Shown: positions 8,410 through 18,309 of the stretch, piece after piece
How positions within the stretch are numbered: the first letter of the stretch is position 1
Layout: each line of letters opens with the position of its first letter
Source of the DNA: Cellulomonas alba
GTDB lineage: Bacteria; Actinomycetota; Actinomycetes; Actinomycetales; Cellulomonadaceae
Length of the DNA stretch: 64,000 nt
Assembly: GCF_030362835.1 (NCBI RefSeq)
Contig: NZ_JAUCGQ010000004.1
Span: 98,444 to 162,443 of the forward strand
Direction: 5' to 3'
Program-made: the position numbers and the translations under genes
Notes under the pieces: generated by a model
The model's input: only the letters and a program-made list of their open reading frames with translations
Database searches by the model: none
Told to the model about the DNA's origin: nothing

Positions 8410-9018
8410 TCAGGCGCCGTCGTCAGGCAGCCCCAGCCACGCGTGCCAGCCGGTGTGCAGCACGAGCCAGGCGATCAGCCCGTAGCCGGCCTGGCGGGGC
8501 AGCACCCCGTCGCCGGACGCGAGGTCCGACAGCCACTGGTCGTGGGTGGCGAGCGGCGCGAACGTGTCGACGTACGGCACCCGGCGACGCGTCGCGACGT
8601 CGGCGTACGCGGCTGAGAGCTCCGCGAGCTTGTCGCCGTCGGCGACCGCACCCGGGGGCGGCCCGACGACGAACGCCGGGATGCGGCGCTGCTCGGCGAC
8701 GTCGAGCACGTTCGCGAGGTTGAGCCGGCTGCGCGCGAGCGAGAGTCCCGCCGCGACGTCCGCGCGTCCGAGCCCGATCACCAGCCGGTTGTCGGCCTCG
8801 GGGGACAGGCGACGGTCGACCTCCGCCTCCCAGCGTGCGCCCAGCCCGGTGCTGGTCTCGCCCGGCACCGCGAGCGTCAGCGCCGTCACGGGCTCCGCTG
8901 CCGGGGTGCGCGCCACGACGCGACCCACCCAGCCGAGCCCCTTCGGGTCGCCGACGCCGGCGACGAGCTCGTCGCCGATCACCGCGAGCCGCAGCGGCAG
9001 CTCACCCACACGCATCAC
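8410..9018 (-). CDS. SGNH-hydrolase-like protein with lost catalytic residues
   Basis: Protein of 202 residues with the overall SGNH/GDSL hydrolase pattern: block I VIGDELVAG near residue 14, block II AVPGETSTGL, block III GLGRADVAAG near residue 83 and block V DGVLPRQAGYGLIAW near residue 172. At each catalytic position the expected residue is absent: GDS has become GDE, GxND has become GRAD, and DxxHP has become DGVLP. The fold is thus kept while the Ser and His of the catalytic centre are gone. It may be a binding or structural pseudo-hydrolase. No signal peptide is visible. It is convergent with padR. Confidence 0.75.
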   Translation of the reverse strand: MMRVGELPLRLAVIGDELVAGVGDPKGLGWVGRVVARTPAAEPVTALTLAVPGETSTGLGARWEAEVDRRLSPEADNRLVIGLGRADVAAGLSLARSRLNLANVLDVAEQRRIPAFVVGPPPGAVADGDKLAELSAAYADVATRRRVPYVDTFAPLATHDQWLSDLASGDGVLPRQAGYGLIAWLVLHTGWHAWLGLPDDGA

Positions 9019-9094
9019 CCTCCCGCATCACTGGCGTCAGTCTCGCGGCTCGCGCCGCCCGGCGCCCTCTGCCGCGCCGTCGTGGTCGAAGACG

Positions 9095-9128
9095 GCGGAC
9101 CCGGCCGCGCGGGGGCGACCGGGTCCGC
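9095..9128 (-). terminator. Hairpin downstream of kgd
   Basis: Inverted repeat GCGGACCCGG (9095-9104) with CCGGGTCCGC (9119-9128), ten bases per arm and a 14-base loop, beginning 25 bases beyond the kgd stop. Confidence 0.75.
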
Positions 9129-9152
9129 TGTGTCGTGCTCGGGGGTGGGGCG

Positions 9153-12100
9153 TCAGCGCGCGAACGCCTGCTCGACGAGCGCCGCCTGCTGGACCGCGTG
9201 CTTCTTCGCCGTGCCGGTCGCCGGGGACGCCGACTCGGGGCGCGACACCACGCGCAGCGTCCGGTTGATGAGCTGCGGGAGGTGGAGCGTCAGGAACGAC
9301 CACGGGCCCTGGTTCTGCGGCTCGTCCTGCACCCACACGAGCTCGGCACCGTCGAACGGCGCCAGCTCGCGGCGCAGGGACTCGCCGTCGAGCGGGTACA
9401 GCTGCTCGAGCCGGACGATCGCGGTGGACTGGTCGCCCGACTTGACGCGGTGCGCCAGCAGGTCCCAGTACACCTTGCCGGAGCAGAGCAGCACGCGGTC
9501 GACCTGGCCCGCCTTGGCCGCCGCGAGGTCGTCGCCGATCACCGTGCGGAACGTGCCGGTCGTGAAGTCCTCCACCGCGGACGACGCGGCCTTGAGGCGC
9601 AGCATCGACTTGGGCGTGAAGACGACGAGCGGCTTGCGCGGGCGCTGGTACGCCTGGCGGCGCAGCAGGTGGAAGTGCGACGCCGGCGTCGACGGCTGCG
9701 CGATGTACATGTTGTCCTGCGCCGCGAGCTGGAGGAACCGCTCGATGCGTGCCGAGCTGTGGTCCGGCCCCTGGCCCTCGTAGCCGTGGGGCAGCAGCAG
9801 GACGACCGACGAGCGCTGGCCCCACTTCTGCTCCGCCGACGAGACGAACTCGTCCATGACGGTCTGCGCGCCGTTGACGAAGTCGCCGAACTGCGCCTCC
9901 CAGAGCACCAGCGCGTCGGGCCGCTCGACCGAGTAGCCGTACTCGAACCCGAGCGCGGCGTACTCCGAGAGCGACGAGTCGTAGACCCAGAACTTCGCCT
10001 GGTCGCCCGACAGGTACAGCAGGGGCGTCCACTCGGCGCCCGTCTCGCGGTCGTGCAGCACCGCGTGCCGCTGCACGAACGTGCCGCGCCGCGAGTCCTG
10101 GCCCGCGAGCCGCACGGGCGTGCCCTCGACGAGCAGCGAGCCGAACGCGAGGAGCTCGCCGTAGCCCCAGTCGATGCCGCCCTCGCGCGACATCTGCTCA
10201 CGCTTCTCGAGCAGCTGCGCGAGCTTCGGGTGCACCGTGAAGCCGGCCGGCGGGCGCACGTGCGCCGCGCCGATGCGGGCCAGCACGGACGCGTCGACGG
10301 CGGTCTTCCAGCCGATGATCACGCCAGCGTCCTCGAGCTGCGACTCCGGTCGCTCGAGGCCTGCGACGGCCTCCGCCTGCGGCGGCGGCGGCGTCCAGCC
10401 GTCCTCGCGCGTCTCGCTGAACACCCGCTCGAGCTGCGCCTGGTAGTCGCGCAGCGCCTGCTCCGCGTCCTCCATCGACAGGTCGCCGCGCGCCACGAGG
10501 GTCTCGGTGTAGAGCTTGCGGACCGAGCGCTTCGCCTCGATGAGGTTGTACATGAGCGGCTGCGTCATCGACGGGTCGTCGCCCTCGTTGTGGCCGCGGC
10601 GGCGGTAGCAGAGCATGTCGATGACGACGTCGCGGTCGAACTGCTCGCGGTACTCGAACGCGAGCTCCGCGACGCGGACGACGGCCTCGGGGTCGTCGCC
10701 GTTCACGTGGAACACCGGCACCTGCAGGCCCTTGACCACGTCGGTCGCGTACTGCGACGAGCGCGACGACGACGGGCCGGTGGTGAACCCGACCTGGTTG
10801 TTGATGATCACGTGGATCGTGCCGCCGGTGCGGTACCCGCGCAGCTGCGCGAGGTTCAGCGTCTCGAACACGACGCCCTGGCCGGCGAACGCCGCGTCGC
10901 CGTGGATGAGGATCGGCAGCACCGAGAAGCCGTCGCCGCCGAGGTCGATGCGGTCCTGCTTGGCGCGCACGACGCCTTCGAGCACCGGGTCGACCGCCTC
11001 GAGGTGCGACGGGTTCGCCGCGAGGTACACCTTCGTCGTCGCGCCCGACTCGGCGGTGAAGACGCCCTCGGTGCCGAGGTGGTACTTCACGTCGCCGGAG
11101 CCCTGCACCGACTTCGGGTCCTGGTTGCCCTCGAACTCGCTGAAGACCTGCGCGTACGACTTGCCGGCGATGTTCGCGAGCACGTTGAGACGGCCGCGGT
11201 GCGCCATGCCGATGCCGACCTCGTCGAGCCCGTTCTCGGCGGCCTTCGACAGGATCGCGTCGAGCAGCGGGATGACCGACTCGCCGCCCTCGAGCGAGAA
11301 GCGCTTCTGGCCGACGTACTTCGTCTGCAGGAACGTCTCGAACGCCTCGGCGGCGTTGAGGCGGCGGAGCACGCGCAGCTGGTCCTCGCGCGGCGTGCGG
11401 GCGTAGCCGGACTCGAGGCGCTCCTGCAGCCAGCGGCGCTGCCGCGGGTCCTGCAGGTGCATGTACTCGATGCCGACCGTGCGGCAGTACGAGTCGCGCA
11501 GCAGCCCGAGCACCTCGCGCAGAGACGCGCGCGACTTGCCGGTGAACCCGCCCGAGGGGAACTTCCGGTCGAGGTCCCACAGCGTGAGGCCGTGCGTCTG
11601 GATGTCGAGGTCCGGGTGCTTGCGCTGGCGGTAGGCGAGCGGGTCGGTGTCCGCCATCAGGTGGCCGCGCGAGCGGTAGGCGTGGATGAGCTCGGCGATG
11701 AGCGCCGGCTTGAGCGCCTCGGTGTCGGGGTCGGTCGAGACGTCGCGGACCCAGCGGATCGGCTCGTACGGCACGCGCAGCGCCGAGAACACGCGGTCGT
11801 AGAAGCCGTCCTCGCCCAGCAGCTTGGTGGCGAGGATGCGCAGGAAGTCGCCCGACTGCGCGCCCTGGATGATGCGGTGGTCGTAGGTGCTCGTCAGCGT
11901 GAGCACCTTCGAGACGCCCATCCGGTTGAGCTGCTCCTCGGACGTGCCCGCGAACTCCGCCGGGTAGTCCATCGCGCCGACGCCGATGATCGTGCCCTGG
12001 CCCTGCATCAGGCGCGGCACCGAGTGGACCGTGCCGATCGTGCCGGGGTTCGTCAGCGAGATCGTCGTGCCCGCGAAGTCGTCGACGCCGAGCTTGCCGC

Positions 12101-13001
12101 CACGCGCCCGGCGCACGACGTCCTCGTAGGCGTTCCAGAACTGCGCGAAGTCGAGCGTCTCGGCCTTCTTGATGCTCGGCACCAGCAGCTGGCGCGTGCC
12201 GTCCGGCTTCGCGAGGTCGATCGCGATGCCGAGGCCGACGTGCGCGGGCTGCAGGACCCCGGGCTTGCCGTCGACCAGCGTGTACGACGCGTTCATCGCG
12301 GGCATGTCCGCGAGCGCCTCGACCACGGCGAAGCCGATGAGGTGCGTGAAGGACACCTTGCCGCCGCGACCGCGCGCGAGGTGGTTGTTGATGACGATGC
12401 GGTTGTCGACCATCAGCTTGGCCGGGACCGCGCGCACCGACGTCGCGGTCGGGACCTCGAGCGATGCCTCCATGTTGGTGACGACGCGCGCGGCGGGGCC
12501 GCGGAGCTTCTCGACGTTGTCCGCCGCGTCCTGCGGCTGGTCGGCGCCCGCCGCGGTGCGCTGGGCCTGCTCGGCGTAGGGCGCGGTGGCGGGCTGGGAG
12601 ATCGCGATGGGCGAGGTCACGGGTGCGGGCTCCGCGGGGTGGGTGCTGGTGACGGGCTGGGTGGGGGCCGGTGGTGCCGCTGCCGCGGCCGCGGGGGCCG
12701 GCGGGGCAGCGGGGGCCGGGGCGGCCGGCGTCGGCGGAGCGCCCGGCGGCGTCGCGCCGTTCGCGTGGCCGGTGGGGGCACCGTTGCCCGGCCGGTCAGG
12801 CCTGTAGCCCTCGAAGAAGTCCCACCACGCGGGGTCGACCGCGTTCTTGTCCTTGAGGTACTGGTCGTACAGCTCGTCCACGAGCCATTCGTTCGCACCG
12901 AAATCGGCGCGCGAGTGCTCTGGCTCCGCCTTCTGGGTCACGCGAGGTTCGCCCACTTCCGCTGCGGCCGCCAGCCGCGTCGTCGCTGGATCTGTTGACA
13001 C
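9153..13001 (-). CDS. kgd: Multifunctional 2-oxoglutarate dehydrogenase E1 / decarboxylase with E2-like domain
   Basis: Fused TCA-cycle enzyme of 1282 residues. An N-terminal segment [16 protein letters not shown] is typical of E1o; an Ala/Pro-rich linker follows (about residues 60-125). Next is an E2-type succinyltransferase catalytic domain (about 145-390) with the HxxxD signature (YDHRII), then the thiamine-diphosphate E1 domain with [10 protein letters not shown] and INNQVGFTT. No lipoyl domain is present, as in Mycobacterium Kgd, so lipoate must be borrowed from another protein. The GTG at 12999-13001 gives the usual length. In mycobacteria this enzyme is regulated by GarA; no such gene is seen here. 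Confidence 0.95.
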   Translation of the reverse strand: MSTDPATTRLAAAAEVGEPRVTQKAEPEHSRADFGANEWLVDELYDQYLKDKNAVDPAWWDFFEGYRPDRPGNGAPTGHANGATPPGAPPTPAAPAPAAPPAPAAAAAAPPAPTQPVTSTHPAEPAPVTSPIAISQPATAPYAEQAQRTAAGADQPQDAADNVEKLRGPAARVVTNMEASLEVPTATSVRAVPAKLMVDNRIVINNHLARGRGGKVSFTHLIGFAVVEALADMPAMNASYTLVDGKPGVLQPAHVGLGIAIDLAKPDGTRQLLVPSIKKAETLDFAQFWNAYEDVVRRARGGKLGVDDFAGTTISLTNPGTIGTVHSVPRLMQGQGTIIGVGAMDYPAEFAGTSEEQLNRMGVSKVLTLTSTYDHRIIQGAQSGDFLRILATKLLGEDGFYDRVFSALRVPYEPIRWVRDVSTDPDTEALKPALIAELIHAYRSRGHLMADTDPLAYRQRKHPDLDIQTHGLTLWDLDRKFPSGGFTGKSRASLREVLGLLRDSYCRTVGIEYMHLQDPRQRRWLQERLESGYARTPREDQLRVLRRLNAAEAFETFLQTKYVGQKRFSLEGGESVIPLLDAILSKAAENGLDEVGIGMAHRGRLNVLANIAGKSYAQVFSEFEGNQDPKSVQGSGDVKYHLGTEGVFTAESGATTKVYLAANPSHLEAVDPVLEGVVRAKQDRIDLGGDGFSVLPILIHGDAAFAGQGVVFETLNLAQLRGYRTGGTIHVIINNQVGFTTGPSSSRSSQYATDVVKGLQVPVFHVNGDDPEAVVRVAELAFEYREQFDRDVVIDMLCYRRRGHNEGDDPSMTQPLMYNLIEAKRSVRKLYTETLVARGDLSMEDAEQALRDYQAQLERVFSETREDGWTPPPPQAEAVAGLERPESQLEDAGVIIGWKTAVDASVLARIGAAHVRPPAGFTVHPKLAQLLEKREQMSREGGIDWGYGELLAFGSLLVEGTPVRLAGQDSRRGTFVQRHAVLHDRETGAEWTPLLYLSGDQAKFWVYDSSLSEYAALGFEYGYSVERPDALVLWEAQFGDFVNGAQTVMDEFVSSAEQKWGQRSSVVLLLPHGYEGQGPDHSSARIERFLQLAAQDNMYIAQPSTPASHFHLLRRQAYQRPRKPLVVFTPKSMLRLKAASSAVEDFTTGTFRTVIGDDLAAAKAGQVDRVLLCSGKVYWDLLAHRVKSGDQSTAIVRLEQLYPLDGESLRRELAPFDGAELVWVQDEPQNQGPWSFLTLHLPQLINRTLRVVSRPESASPATGTAKKHAVQQAALVEQAFAR

Positions 13002-13242
13002 CAAGATTACGGCCCTCCAGGGGTCCGACCTGAGCCGGGACGCCCTCCCTGACCAGTGTTCGGACGGTTTTTCACGCGGTCCGCACCTTCGGGTCAACGT
13101 CGGCAAAAGTGCCTGTTGGGCGCGCGTCAAGGAGAGGTCGGCGGCACCCCTTGCGGGTCATGGAACGGAACCTGCGTGCGCGGCGGCGCACGGCCGCGCG
13201 TGACGAGGGTCACGTCGAGCGGTCCGGTCGCGGCACGGCCGC

Positions 13243-14043
13243 TCAGGTGATGTCGCGGCGCAGGGTCGCGAGCCGGCCGGCGATCGCGAGCACCGCGACG
13301 TAGCCGAGCAGGACGAGCAGGCCCGCCCACCAGTCGAGCACCGGCCCGGACGCGACCGCGGTGTACAGGCTGCCGCCCGTCAGCGCGTCGCTCGCGGCAC
13401 CCGGCAGGTAGGCCACCAGGTGCCCGCCCCACGAGGTCGCACCGAGCGCGATGCGCGCGATCGGCTCCACGAACTGCGTCCATGCCAGTACCACGACGAC
13501 GACCGCGACCTGGTTCGTCAGCACCGTCCCGACGCCCACGCCGAGCAGCGCCCACAGCGCCATCGCGACGACCGCGAGCCCGACGTAGCGCCAGGTGGCC
13601 GACTGGTCCAGGAGCGTCGGGCTCCCGGTAGCCGAGAGCACGGCGGCGCCGACCCCGGTCGCGACCGCGGTGCCGACGACGCCGAACACCAGCCCCGCCC
13701 CGAGGCCGGCCGCGAGCTTGCCGAGGAGGAACACCGTGCGGCGCGGCTCCGCGAGCAGCGTGGGCGTGACGGTGCGGTGCCGGAACTCCGACGCCACCGC
13801 GAGCGCGCCGATCACGAGCGGGAACACGTATCCGACCGAGCTGCCGACGGTGTAGACGGACCGCACGGTCTCGTCCACGGACAGGGGCGCGGAGCCCGAG
13901 CCGCCGAGTCCCTCGGGGCGCGACGCGGTCCAGGCGATGACGCCCGCGAGGAAGCCGACGTACGCCGCCATCGCCGCGAGCAGGATCCACCACAGGCGCG
14001 TCGTCACGAGCTTGCGGTACTCGGCGACGAGGGTCGCGCGCAT
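13243..14043 (-). CDS. ABC transporter permease
   Basis: Integral membrane protein of 266 residues with about six helices: one at residues 18-38, then pairs near 70-85, 108-135, 150-172, 175-195 and 240-258. The segment ALAVASEFRHRTVTPTLLAEPRR is typical of ABC-2-type permeases (NatB/BcrB-like). It overlaps the stop/start of the ATPase gene at 14043 and so forms one exporter with it. Substrate unknown; such pairs export antimicrobials, lipids or sodium. Co-location with a two-component system suggests a drug- or envelope-stress-responsive exporter, which is inference. Confidence 0.85.
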   Translation of the reverse strand: MRATLVAEYRKLVTTRLWWILLAAMAAYVGFLAGVIAWTASRPEGLGGSGSAPLSVDETVRSVYTVGSSVGYVFPLVIGALAVASEFRHRTVTPTLLAEPRRTVFLLGKLAAGLGAGLVFGVVGTAVATGVGAAVLSATGSPTLLDQSATWRYVGLAVVAMALWALLGVGVGTVLTNQVAVVVVVLAWTQFVEPIARIALGATSWGGHLVAYLPGAASDALTGGSLYTAVASGPVLDWWAGLLVLLGYVAVLAIAGRLATLRRDIT

Positions 14044-15029
14044 CAGCGGGCCGCCTCGGGGCCGACCTCCGTCGGCGCGCCCCGGGGATCGCTCGCCGCG
14101 GCGGCCACCGGCCCCGCCGCGATGCCCGCCGGGCCGCCCGCCGCGTCGCCGGTGAGGCCCAGGAACACGTCCTCGAGCCCGACGTCGCGGGTCGCGAGCT
14201 GGTGCAGCTCGAGCCCGGCCGCGAACGCCGCCGCGCCGACCGCCGCGGCGGGCACGTCGACCACCTCGGCCTCGCCGCCGCGCTGCGGTCCGGCGAGCGT
14301 CCAGCCCGCCCGGGCCACGAGCGCCGCGAGCCCGGCCGCGTCGGGCGAGACCACCTGCACGCGCGGCCGCGTCAGCCCGGCCAGCTCGGCGAGCGACGAC
14401 GAGTGCACGAGCCGCCCGCGCGAGATGATCACCACGTCGTCGACGGTCTGCTCGACCTCCGAGAGCACGTGGCTCGACACGAGCACGGTGCGGCCCTCGG
14501 CGGCGAGCGCCCGCAGGAAGGCGCGCAGCCAGCGGATGCCCTCCGGGTCGAGGCCGTTCGCGGGCTCGTCCAGCAGCAGCACCGGCGGGTCGCCGAGCAG
14601 CGTCGTGGCGAGCGCAAGGCGTTGGCGCATGCCGAGCGAGTACCCGCCGACGCGGCGCCCACCGACCTCGCTCAGCCCGACGAGCGCGAGCACCTCGTGC
14701 GTCCGGGAGTCGGGCACGCCGACCTGCGGCGCGTACACGCGCAGGTGGTCGAGCCCCGTGCGGCCCGGGTGGAAGCTCGCCGCCTCGAGCGCCGCGCCGA
14801 CGACGCGGCCGGGCCGCGTCAGCTCGGAGTAGCGCCGGCCGCCGATCGTCGCGGTGCCGCTGGTCGGCGCCACGAGGCCGAGGAGCACGCGCAGCGTCGT
14901 CGTCTTGCCTGCGCCGTTGGGGCCGAGGAATCCCGTGACGCGCCCCGCGCGGACCGTGAAGGAGAGGTGGTCGACCGCGCGCACCGCGCCGAACGACTTC
15001 GAGAGCCGGTCGACCTCGACCTCGGTCAT
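14043..15029 (-). CDS. ABC transporter ATP-binding protein
   Basis: Nucleotide-binding subunit of 328 residues. Walker A GPNGAGKTTTL near residue 38, signature YSLGMRQRLALA (variant of LSGGQ, as in the DrrA/BcrA group) near residue 133, Walker B PVLLLDEPANGLDP and the switch His in SSHVLSE are all intact. A C-terminal extension of about 100 residues (DUF4162-like region with GLEDVFLGLTG) is typical of exporters with ABC-2 permeases. Start ATG at 15027-15029 overlaps the stop of the histidine kinase gene; its own stop overlaps the permease start. Confidence 0.92.
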   Translation of the reverse strand: MTEVEVDRLSKSFGAVRAVDHLSFTVRAGRVTGFLGPNGAGKTTTLRVLLGLVAPTSGTATIGGRRYSELTRPGRVVGAALEAASFHPGRTGLDHLRVYAPQVGVPDSRTHEVLALVGLSEVGGRRVGGYSLGMRQRLALATTLLGDPPVLLLDEPANGLDPEGIRWLRAFLRALAAEGRTVLVSSHVLSEVEQTVDDVVIISRGRLVHSSSLAELAGLTRPRVQVVSPDAAGLAALVARAGWTLAGPQRGGEAEVVDVPAAAVGAAAFAAGLELHQLATRDVGLEDVFLGLTGDAAGGPAGIAAGPVAAAASDPRGAPTEVGPEAAR

Positions 15030-16105
15030 GCCGCGCGTGCCGGGTCGGCCGGCAGCGTGACGCGCATGGTGCAGCCCTCCTCGGAGTCGGCGACCTCGAT
15101 GCGGCCGCCGTGCAGGTCGACGGCCCACCGCACGATGGCGAGCCCGAGCCCCGTGCCGCCGGTCGACCCGCCGCCCGTCAGCGCGGGGGTGTTGCCGCGC
15201 ACGAAGCGCTCGAACACGTGCGCGCGCTGCTCGGGTGCGATGCCCGGGCCGTGGTCCACGACGTCGATCCGCACGTCGGGACCGACGAGGCTGGCCTCGA
15301 GGCGCACCTCGTCGTCCGAGGGGGAGTGGCGGACCGCGTTGTGCAGCAGGTTCGCGACCACCTGGTGCAGCCGCTCGGGGTCGGCCGGCACGGTCAGGTC
15401 GGGCGGCTCGACGACCACGGGGAAGCGCAGGTGCTTCTCGGCGCCCACCAGCGCGGCGCCCTCGGCGGCCTCGTGCAGGAAGTCCGCGAGCCGCACGTCG
15501 GTGATCGCGAGCGGCACGGCCCCGGCCTCGAGCCGCGACAGGTCGAGCAGGTACGTGACGAGGCGCCCGAGCCGCTCCGTCTGCGCGAGCATCGCCTTCA
15601 TCGTCCCGGGATCGGGCGCGCTGACGCCGTCGACGATGTTCTCGAGCTGCGCCTGCAGCGCGGTGATCGGGGTCCGCAGCTCGTGCGAGACGTTCGCGAC
15701 GAGCTCGCGCCGGAACGTGTCCGCCTGCTCGAGGTCGTCGGACATCGTGTTGAACGCGACCGCGAGCTGGCCGACCTCGTCCTTGCTGGTCGCGCGGACG
15801 CGCTGCGAGTAGTCGCCCCCCGCCATGCGCCGCGCCGCGTGCGTCATCTCGCGCAGCGGCGACGTCATGCCCCGCGCGAGCACCTGCGTGAGGACGAGCG
15901 ACACCACGATCGCGAGCGGCAGCGTGCGCGTCGGGCCGAGGTGGTTGTAGAGCCCGATCCACGTGATGAACGCCGCGAGCGTCACCGTCGCCGCGACGAG
16001 GACGCCGAGCTTGACCTTGATCGAGTTCAGCCGGTCGAGCGGGCGCACGTCCGGCAGCCACGACGAGCGCCCGGCCTCGCCGCGGACGTGTCGCGGACCG
16101 CTCAC
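15026..16105 (-). CDS. Two-component sensor histidine kinase
   Basis: Membrane sensor kinase of 359 residues. Two hydrophobic stretches near residues 33-52 and 58-77, separated by only a short loop, leave almost no extracytoplasmic sensor domain, so it may sense the membrane itself or a partner such as the ABC exporter. A HAMP region (MTSPLREMTHAARRMAGGD) precedes the HisKA box VSHELRTPITAL, and the ATPase has the N box (LLHNAVRHS), G1 (DHGPGI) and G2 (GGTGLGLAI). GTG 16103-16105 overlaps the regulator's stop; its stop overlaps the ABC ATPase start, giving a four-gene coupled operon. Confidence 0.92.
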   Translation of the reverse strand: MSGPRHVRGEAGRSSWLPDVRPLDRLNSIKVKLGVLVAATVTLAAFITWIGLYNHLGPTRTLPLAIVVSLVLTQVLARGMTSPLREMTHAARRMAGGDYSQRVRATSKDEVGQLAVAFNTMSDDLEQADTFRRELVANVSHELRTPITALQAQLENIVDGVSAPDPGTMKAMLAQTERLGRLVTYLLDLSRLEAGAVPLAITDVRLADFLHEAAEGAALVGAEKHLRFPVVVEPPDLTVPADPERLHQVVANLLHNAVRHSPSDDEVRLEASLVGPDVRIDVVDHGPGIAPEQRAHVFERFVRGNTPALTGGGSTGGTGLGLAIVRWAVDLHGGRIEVADSEEGCTMRVTLPADPARAA

Positions 16106-16884
16106 GCCCCGGCGGGCCCGCCGCCCGCGGCGTCGGCGGTGTCGCCGCCACCGGCCGGCTCGAACGCGTAGCCGACGCCGTGCACCGTGCGGATCAGGTC
16201 CGGGCCGAGCTTGCGGCGCAGCGCCTTGATGTGCGAGTCCACGGTGCGCGTGCCGCTCGCGTCGACCCAGTCCCAGACCTCGGCGAGCAGCTTCTCGCGC
16301 GTCAGCACGGTCTTGGGGCTCGACGCGAGCTCGACGAGCAGGTCGAACTCGGTGGGCGTGAGGTGCACCTCGTTGCCCGCGCGAGTGACGCGGCGCTGCG
16401 CGCGGTCGATCACCACGTCGCCGAGCTCGATGGGGGGCACGGGCTGCTCGGCCGCGGCGATCTCCGCGGCGCGCGTGGCGCGCTCGGTGCGGCGCAGCAG
16501 CGCCTTCGTCCGGGCGACGAGCTCGCGCATGCTGAACGGCTTGGTCATGTAGTCGTCGGCGCCGACGCCGAGACCGATCAGCATGTCCGTCTCGTCGTCG
16601 CGCGCGGTCAGCATCAGCACGGGGACGGGGCGCTCGGCCTGGATGCGCCGGCAGACCTCGAGGCCGTCGATGCCCGGGAGCATGACGTCGAGCACCACGA
16701 CGTCGGGCTGGAGGCGGGACGCGAGCGCGACGCCCGTCGGCCCGTCGTGCGCCGCCTGGACGCGCCAGCCCTCCGCGGAGAGCCGGTGGACGATGGCCTG
16801 CGCGATGGCCGGCTCGTCCTCGACCACGAGCACCGTGGTGGCCGACGGACCGCGCGGCGTGGGCGTCTGTGCCGTGTTCGCCAT
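16102..16884 (-). CDS. OmpR-family response regulator
   Basis: Regulator of 260 residues: receiver domain (about residues 17-130) with acidic pair VEDEP, phospho-acceptor Asp in VVVLDVMLPG, and Lys in MTKPFSMRELV; then an OmpR winged-helix domain (about 155-248) with TPTEFDLLVELA, VDSHIKALRRKLG and TVHGVGYAF. It leads the operon regulator-kinase-ABC ATPase-permease, which implies it controls its own operon and exporter. A Gly/Ala-rich tail of about ten residues is unusual but harmless. Confidence 0.95.
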   Translation of the reverse strand: MANTAQTPTPRGPSATTVLVVEDEPAIAQAIVHRLSAEGWRVQAAHDGPTGVALASRLQPDVVVLDVMLPGIDGLEVCRRIQAERPVPVLMLTARDDETDMLIGLGVGADDYMTKPFSMRELVARTKALLRRTERATRAAEIAAAEQPVPPIELGDVVIDRAQRRVTRAGNEVHLTPTEFDLLVELASSPKTVLTREKLLAEVWDWVDASGTRTVDSHIKALRRKLGPDLIRTVHGVGYAFEPAGGGDTADAAGGGPAGA

Positions 16885-17010
16885 GACCCCAGCGTGGCAC
16901 AGCGCGCGCCGGTTCGAGCGGCGACGCGGGGCGCGACCTGCGCGAAGACCCGCGTCCCGGTGGACGGCGAGCGGCAGCCGGCGCCGAGCCCCCCGTATGA
17001 TGGCGCCACC

Positions 17011-18309
17011 ATGCTGACCGAGTGGCTGCTCGTTGCGCTCGGCGTGCTGCTCACGTTCGGCACGGCGGTCTTCGTCGCGAGCGAGTTCTCCCTCGTCACG
17101 CTGGATCCCGGCGTCGTCGCCAGCCAGACCGCGCCTGACGACCGCCGCGGGCAGTCCGTCGTCGCCGCGCTGCGCCGGCTGTCCACCGAGCTCTCCGGGG
17201 CCCAGGTCGGCATCACGCTCACCACGATCCTGCTCGGCTACACGACGCAGCCCGCCGTGGCCCGCCTGATCGGCGGCATGGGCGGGGGAGGGACGACCGC
17301 CACCGTCATCGCGGCCGTCCTCGCGCTCGTGCTCGTCAACGGCTTCTCGATGGTCGTGGGCGAGCTGATCCCCAAGAACTTCGCGCTCGCCGTGCCGCTC
17401 GCGACCGCGCGGGCCGTCGCCCCCCTGCAACGCGGGTTCACCACGGCGCTGCGGCCCGTCATCGGCCTGCTCAACGGCAGCGCCAACGCGCTGCTGCGTC
17501 GCGTCGGGGTCGAGCCGCGCGAGGAGCTGTCCGGCGCGCGATCCCCGCAGGAGCTCGCCGCGCTCGTGCGTCGCTCGGCCGAGGTCGGCACGCTGGACGA
17601 GTCGACCGCGACGCTGCTCACCAACTCGATCGAGTTCAGCGAGCTCACCGCGGTCGACGTCATGACGGACCGCCAGCGCATGGTCGTGGTCCGGCGCGAC
17701 GACTCGGCCGCCGACGTGGTCTCGCTCGCGCGCCGCACCGGCCACTCGCGGTTCCCGGTGATCGGCGGCTCGAGCGACGAGATCGACGGGCTCGTGCACC
17801 TGCGGCAGGCGGTCGCCGTCCCGTTCGAGCGTCGCGGCGACGTGCCCGCGGCCGCGCTCATGGTCGAGGCGCCGCGCGTCCCCGAGACCGTGCACCTGGG
17901 CCCGCTGCTCGTCGAGCTGCGGGCCCAGGGCATGCAGATGGCGGTCGTGGTCGACGAGTACGGCGGCACGTCGGGCGTCGTCACGCTCGAGGACGTGGTC
18001 GAGGAGCTCGTCGGCGAGGTCGCGGACGAGCACGACCGCCGGCGGTCGTCGGCCGCGCGCGCCGCGGACGGCTCGTGGCTGCTGCCCGGCGTGCTGCGTC
18101 CCGACGAGCTGACGGAGCTCACCGGCCTCCGCGTCCCGGACGACGGCCCGTACGAGACGCTCGGCGGCCTGCTGATGGCGCGCCTGGGTCGCATCCCCGT
18201 GCAGGGCGACGAGATCGAGGTCGAGGGCGTGCGCGTCACGGTCGACCGGATGGCGGGCCGCCGCGTCGAGCGGGTGCGCGTGCAGGAGGGCGGGGGTGCC
18301 GATGCCTAG
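17011..18309 (+). CDS. CNNM/CBS-domain membrane protein (hemolysin C-like), first copy
   Basis: Protein of 432 residues. An N-terminal CNNM (DUF21) transmembrane domain occupies residues 1-180 with about four helices and the conserved VVGELIPKNFAL segment. A CBS pair follows (about residues 195-335, with VVVDEYGGTSGVVTLEDVVEEL), and a C-terminal CorC/HlyC domain ends the protein (DGSWLLPGVLRPDELTEL). Homologues (CorB, YfjD/MpfA) export or regulate magnesium. It is followed directly by a paralogue whose start overlaps its end by 14 bases. Confidence 0.9.
   Translation: MLTEWLLVALGVLLTFGTAVFVASEFSLVTLDPGVVASQTAPDDRRGQSVVAALRRLSTELSGAQVGITLTTILLGYTTQPAVARLIGGMGGGGTTATVIAAVLALVLVNGFSMVVGELIPKNFALAVPLATARAVAPLQRGFTTALRPVIGLLNGSANALLRRVGVEPREELSGARSPQELAALVRRSAEVGTLDESTATLLTNSIEFSELTAVDVMTDRQRMVVVRRDDSAADVVSLARRTGHSRFPVIGGSSDEIDGLVHLRQAVAVPFERRGDVPAAALMVEAPRVPETVHLGPLLVELRAQGMQMAVVVDEYGGTSGVVTLEDVVEELVGEVADEHDRRRSSAARAADGSWLLPGVLRPDELTELTGLRVPDDGPYETLGGLLMARLGRIPVQGDEIEVEGVRVTVDRMAGRRVERVRVQEGGGADA

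Noticed and set aside
8835..12998. A 1387-codon open frame on the + strand across the kgd gene
   Set aside because: It is the mirror of kgd in very GC-rich DNA, with Arg/Ala/Val-biased composition and no domains; the minus-strand kgd product has clear catalytic motifs.
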